A DNA stretch of 64,000 nt, from the NCBI GenBank assembly GCA_047602185.1, contig JASGHY010000001.1:6448001-6512000 (forward strand). The letters run 5' to 3'. Positions 63,684-64,000 of this stretch are shown one piece after another. A program made the translations under genes and the position numbers. Positions within the stretch are counted from its first letter, which is position 1. Each line of letters starts with the position of its first letter. Below the pieces are notes generated by a model that was given only the letters and a program-made list of their open reading frames with translations, ran no database searches and was not told the origin of the DNA. The stretch is from PMP191F sp047602185 (lineage in GTDB: Bacteria > Bacteroidota > Bacteroidia > Chitinophagales > Chitinophagaceae).

Positions 63684-63884
63684 TGTGCGAATTTGTCAAT
63701 GTGCAGATGTGCAGATGAAAGTCCGGAAGACGGAAAGAAAGTTGGCGGTTGACAGTTTGCAGTTGGCAAAACAGCCGTAATCTCTGAGCAGCGAACAGCT
63801 AGCAAAAACAGCAGCGACGACTCACGACTGACGACTCACGACTGACCACTGACTACTCACGATTTAAACTTGTAACTAACGACG
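63684..63884. repeat. Repeat island 15
   Basis: AATGTGCG/AATTTGTC/AATGTGCA octads right after the stop (63683-63718), a TCCGGAAG joint, AGTTGGC/GGTTGAC/AGTTTGC heptads (63740-63768), and a very regular array at about 63815-63862 of alternating CTCACGA and CTGACNA heptads. Confidence 0.85.
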
Positions 63885-64000
63885 ATGAAACGAAACCTAT
63901 CTATACTCGCATCGCTATTGCTTGCAAAAAGTATTTCGCTGACAGCGCAGCCCATCGACAGAAAAGCGGTGGTGCAAAGACATACGATCAACAACACGGT
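63885..64000 (+). CDS. N-terminus of a secreted protein, cut by the window end
   Basis: Thirty-eight codons are visible. They encode a signal peptide (MKRNLSILASLLLAKSISLT, cleavage near AQ) and then PIDRKAVVQRHTINNT. The IDRKAVVQRH start recalls, from memory, large glycosidase-like proteins of Bacteroidota with an (alpha/alpha)6 barrel, but this is weak. It continues the enzyme cluster on the same strand after repeat island 15. Confidence 0.6.
   Translation, partial: MKRNLSILASLLLAKSISLTAQPIDRKAVVQRHTINNT

Noticed and set aside
63815..63862. CRISPR-like regular array
   Set aside because: The period is 7 nt with no spacers, and no cas genes are present. It belongs to the heptad islands.

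Overview
The window reads as a chromosomal segment of a Bacteroidota bacterium, most likely a soil or plant-associated member of the Chitinophagaceae. The evidence is two SusC/SusD pairs, a Bacteroidota-type LutABC, A-rich sequence instead of Shine-Dalgarno motifs before most starts, and many secreted enzymes with signal peptides ending in a -AQ type cleavage site. The theme is pectin, specifically rhamnogalacturonan I (RG-I): uptake, depolymerisation and catabolism of both of its backbone sugars. No rRNA, tRNA, CRISPR, transposase or phage gene was seen.

Layout. (1) 1-7754, uronate catabolism: an UxuB-like SDR and mannonate dehydratase UxuA, a minus-strand Crp/Fnr regulator with a membrane protein, KduD and KduI for unsaturated galacturonate, and a minus-strand GntR/LacI-like regulator. 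(2) 8134-17859, a complete L-rhamnose pathway: RhaT, aldolase-dehydrogenase fusion RhaD, RhaM, RhaI, RhaB, then LutA, LutB and LutC, which turn the lactate made from lactaldehyde into pyruvate. (3) 18300-19346, two paralogous small secreted proteins, minus strand. (4) 19451-34765, a seven-gene minus-strand operon in the order FAS1 lipoprotein, SusC, SusD, FAS1, FAS1, SusC, SusD. (5) 34766-36279, a 1.5 kb divergent control region. (6) 36280-63683, plus-strand RG-I enzymes: GH105, CE12, PL22, GH106, an NTF2-like protein, GH2, GH43, a SASA esterase, GH28, two PL11, CE12, a second GH2-like enzyme and a DUF4450 protein. (7) 63885 to the end, the N-terminus of another secreted protein.

How it works together (inference from families). 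PL11 lyases and GH28 cut the backbone, CE12 and SASA esterases remove acetyl groups, and GH2, GH43 and GH106 trim galactose or arabinose side chains and rhamnose. SusCD with FAS1 lipoproteins import oligosaccharides. PL22 and GH105 yield unsaturated galacturonate for KduI and KduD. Rhamnose enters through RhaT and ends as dihydroxyacetone phosphate and pyruvate. KdgK and KdgA, needed to finish uronate breakdown, are not in the window.

The most unusual signal is non-coding. About 17 gaps are built wholly or partly from short 'words', each a degenerate tandem array of 7-nt or 8-nt units (usually 3-6 units), strung together in a recurring order and present in both orientations. One 44-nt block is exactly repeated in inverted orientation 33 kb away. 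These islands lie in convergent and co-directional gaps and are essentially missing from the three divergent promoter gaps. A second signal is a shared promoter layout (direct repeats CAKGAT spaced 10 bp, then 20-21 nt to a TATTTTTA-like box) before rhaT, before the FAS1/SusCD operon and before the enzyme cluster. The last of these has a short ORF and a terminator between promoter and first enzyme, suggesting attenuation. A 104-bp element with 19-bp inverted ends and two internal perfect hairpins sits at 56873-56976.
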